Part shown: positions 13,877 to 14,726 of the stretch, piece after piece
How the letters are laid out: the number at the start of each line of letters is the position of its first letter
Numbering within the stretch: the first letter of the stretch is position 1
DNA from: an uncultured Thermoleophilia bacterium
GTDB lineage: Bacteria > Actinomycetota > Thermoleophilia > UBA2241
Direction of reading: 5' to 3'
DNA length: 14,726 nucleotides
Assembly (NCBI GenBank): GCA_903921965.1
Contig: CAIXSE010000853.1
Location: 1-14,726 of the forward strand
The notes under the pieces: generated by a model
What the model was told of the DNA's origin: nothing
Databases searched by the model: none
Seen by the model: only the letters and a program-made list of their open reading frames with translations
Translations under genes and position numbers: made by a program

Positions 13877-14726
13877 ATGCACCACGAGACACGCGACGGC
13901 TACGACGTCCACAAGATGGGCCTCTGGTCGCCGGGGCCGGGGTGCCACGGCGGCTGCGGGGCCGAGGTGTATGTGAAGGACGGCGTGGTCGCGAAGGTGG
14001 AGGGCAACCCCGACCACCCCTTCCACCAGGGCAGGCTGTGCCCGCGGGCCCTGGCGCTGACGCAGTACCTGCGCCACCCCGACCGCCTGCGCCACCCGCT
14101 GAAGCGCGCGGGAGAGCGCGGCTCAGGGAGGTGGGAGCGCATCAGCTGGGACGAGGCGCTCGACACCTGCGAGCAGCGCCTGCGCGACCTGCGCGACCGG
14201 TACGGCGCCGAGTCCGTCATCTTCGGCCAGGGCACTGGGCGCGACTCCGGCGGCCCGATCCTCTTCCTCGCCTACGCCTACGGCAGTCCCAACTGGACGC
14301 TCTTCGGCCTCTCCGGCATCGCCTGCTTCACGCCGCGCCTGGCCGCGTGCTTCCAGGTCATGGGCGACATGACCTTCCCCGACGCGGCTCAGTTCTTCCC
14401 GGAGCGCTACGACGACCCCGACTGGCGCTGCCCCGAGCTCATCGTGAGCTGGGCGCGCAACCTGCAGGGCAGCCAGTGCGCCGACCACTACTTCAGCGGC
14501 CACTACGTGGTCGACATGATGAAGCGCGGCGCGAAGGTCATCGTCGTCGATCCGTACAACAGCTGGGAGGCCTCGCGCGCCGAGCTCTGGCTGCGCGTGC
14601 GGCCCGGCGCCGACGGCGCGCTCGCGCTGGGCCTGATCAAGGTCATCATCGAGGAGGGCCTGTACGACCGCGAGTTCGTGGAACAGTGGACCTTCGGCTT
14701 CGACAAGCTGAAGGAGCACGTCGCCC
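13877..14726 (+). CDS. Molybdopterin-dependent oxidoreductase, catalytic subunit (bis-MGD/DMSO reductase superfamily), 3' truncated by window edge
   Basis: The N-terminal 283 residues of a large catalytic subunit. The Fe-S domain reads GPGCHGGCGAEVYVKDG with NPDHPFHQGRLCPR. This gives Cys23, Cys27 and Cys55, while the position of the usual first cysteine of CX2CX3C is Gly20. Then come RISWDEALD (88-96), a YGSPNW segment (135-140) and the late RPGADGALALGLIKVIIEEGLYD region (core RPGADGALAL, 242-251), all typical of the family. There is no twin-arginine signal, so it should be cytoplasmic. The Fe-S motif style resembles soluble members such as transhydroxylase or dehydroxylase-like enzymes more than formate dehydrogenase, but the substrate cannot be read. 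The ATG at 13877 follows GCGAGG by 6 bases. It is divergent from the toxin gene, and partner subunits would lie beyond the window. Confidence 0.93.
   Translation, partial: MHHETRDGYDVHKMGLWSPGPGCHGGCGAEVYVKDGVVAKVEGNPDHPFHQGRLCPRALALTQYLRHPDRLRHPLKRAGERGSGRWERISWDEALDTCEQRLRDLRDRYGAESVIFGQGTGRDSGGPILFLAYAYGSPNWTLFGLSGIACFTPRLAACFQVMGDMTFPDAAQFFPERYDDPDWRCPELIVSWARNLQGSQCADHYFSGHYVVDMMKRGAKVIVVDPYNSWEASRAELWLRVRPGADGALALGLIKVIIEEGLYDREFVEQWTFGFDKLKEHVA

Noticed and set aside
13637..14095. Open frame on the - strand between the toxin gene and the molybdopterin gene
   Set aside because: Most of it is antisense to the conserved N-terminus of the oxidoreductase, and the remaining part has no recognisable family.
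1..14726. Possible CRISPR array, insertion sequence, phage or tRNA genes
   Set aside because: I saw no regularly spaced direct repeats, no transposase or integrase motifs, no terminal inverted repeats with target duplications, and no tRNA-like cloverleaf. Gene content is metabolic plus one toxin-antitoxin pair.

Overview
The window is uniformly GC-rich, with strong G/C bias at third codon positions, many GTG starts and tight gene overlaps. Together with a tungsten/molybdenum-type aldehyde oxidoreductase, a molybdopterin oxidoreductase and a large MalT-type LuxR regulator, this suggests a high-GC anaerobic or facultative bacterium. An actinobacterial lineage (for example a Coriobacteriia relative) is the best guess; no rRNA or other phylogenetic marker is present to confirm it.

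Region 1 (1-2879) is the 3' part of a peptide/nickel-type ABC importer operon on the + strand: the C-terminal part of a DppC-like permease, then DppD-like and DppF-like ATPases, each overlapping its predecessor by 4 bases. The DppF-like frame runs about 60 codons past its natural domain end. That tail has poor codon use and crosses a perfect 8-bp inverted repeat and a promoter-like element before stopping on the start codon of the next gene.

Region 2 (2876-10010) is a compact + strand cassette: an APC-family permease, a C45 (acyl-CoA:6-APA acyltransferase-like) Ntn hydrolase, a class III PLP aminotransferase of the glutamate-1-semialdehyde aminomutase/beta-transaminase type, an AOR-family aldehyde:ferredoxin oxidoreductase, and a DUF362 protein with a Cys-rich tail. 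The last four are packed with 11-base overlap, 5-base gap and 8-base overlap. Gene order matches a possible route: uptake, amide cleavage, transamination to an aldehyde, oxidation to the acid, electron transfer. This proposed amine/N-acyl-amine catabolic cassette is the most interesting content of the window. It is inferred from families and order, not from known homologous pathways.

Region 3 (10011-12886) is a 902-residue MalT/LuxR regulator in the same direction, behind its own leader with a promoter-like element and a strong hairpin. It is the obvious candidate regulator of the cassette. Downstream are hairpins and a short stretch whose translation resembles part of a DUF35 OB-fold protein.

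Region 4 (13084-13636) is a BrnT/BrnA type II toxin-antitoxin pair on the - strand, with a palindromic operator candidate just upstream. Region 5 (13877 to the window end) is the 5' part of a cytoplasmic molybdopterin (bis-MGD) oxidoreductase. It is divergent from the toxin pair and has an extended -10 element and a perfect 12-bp palindrome before its start.
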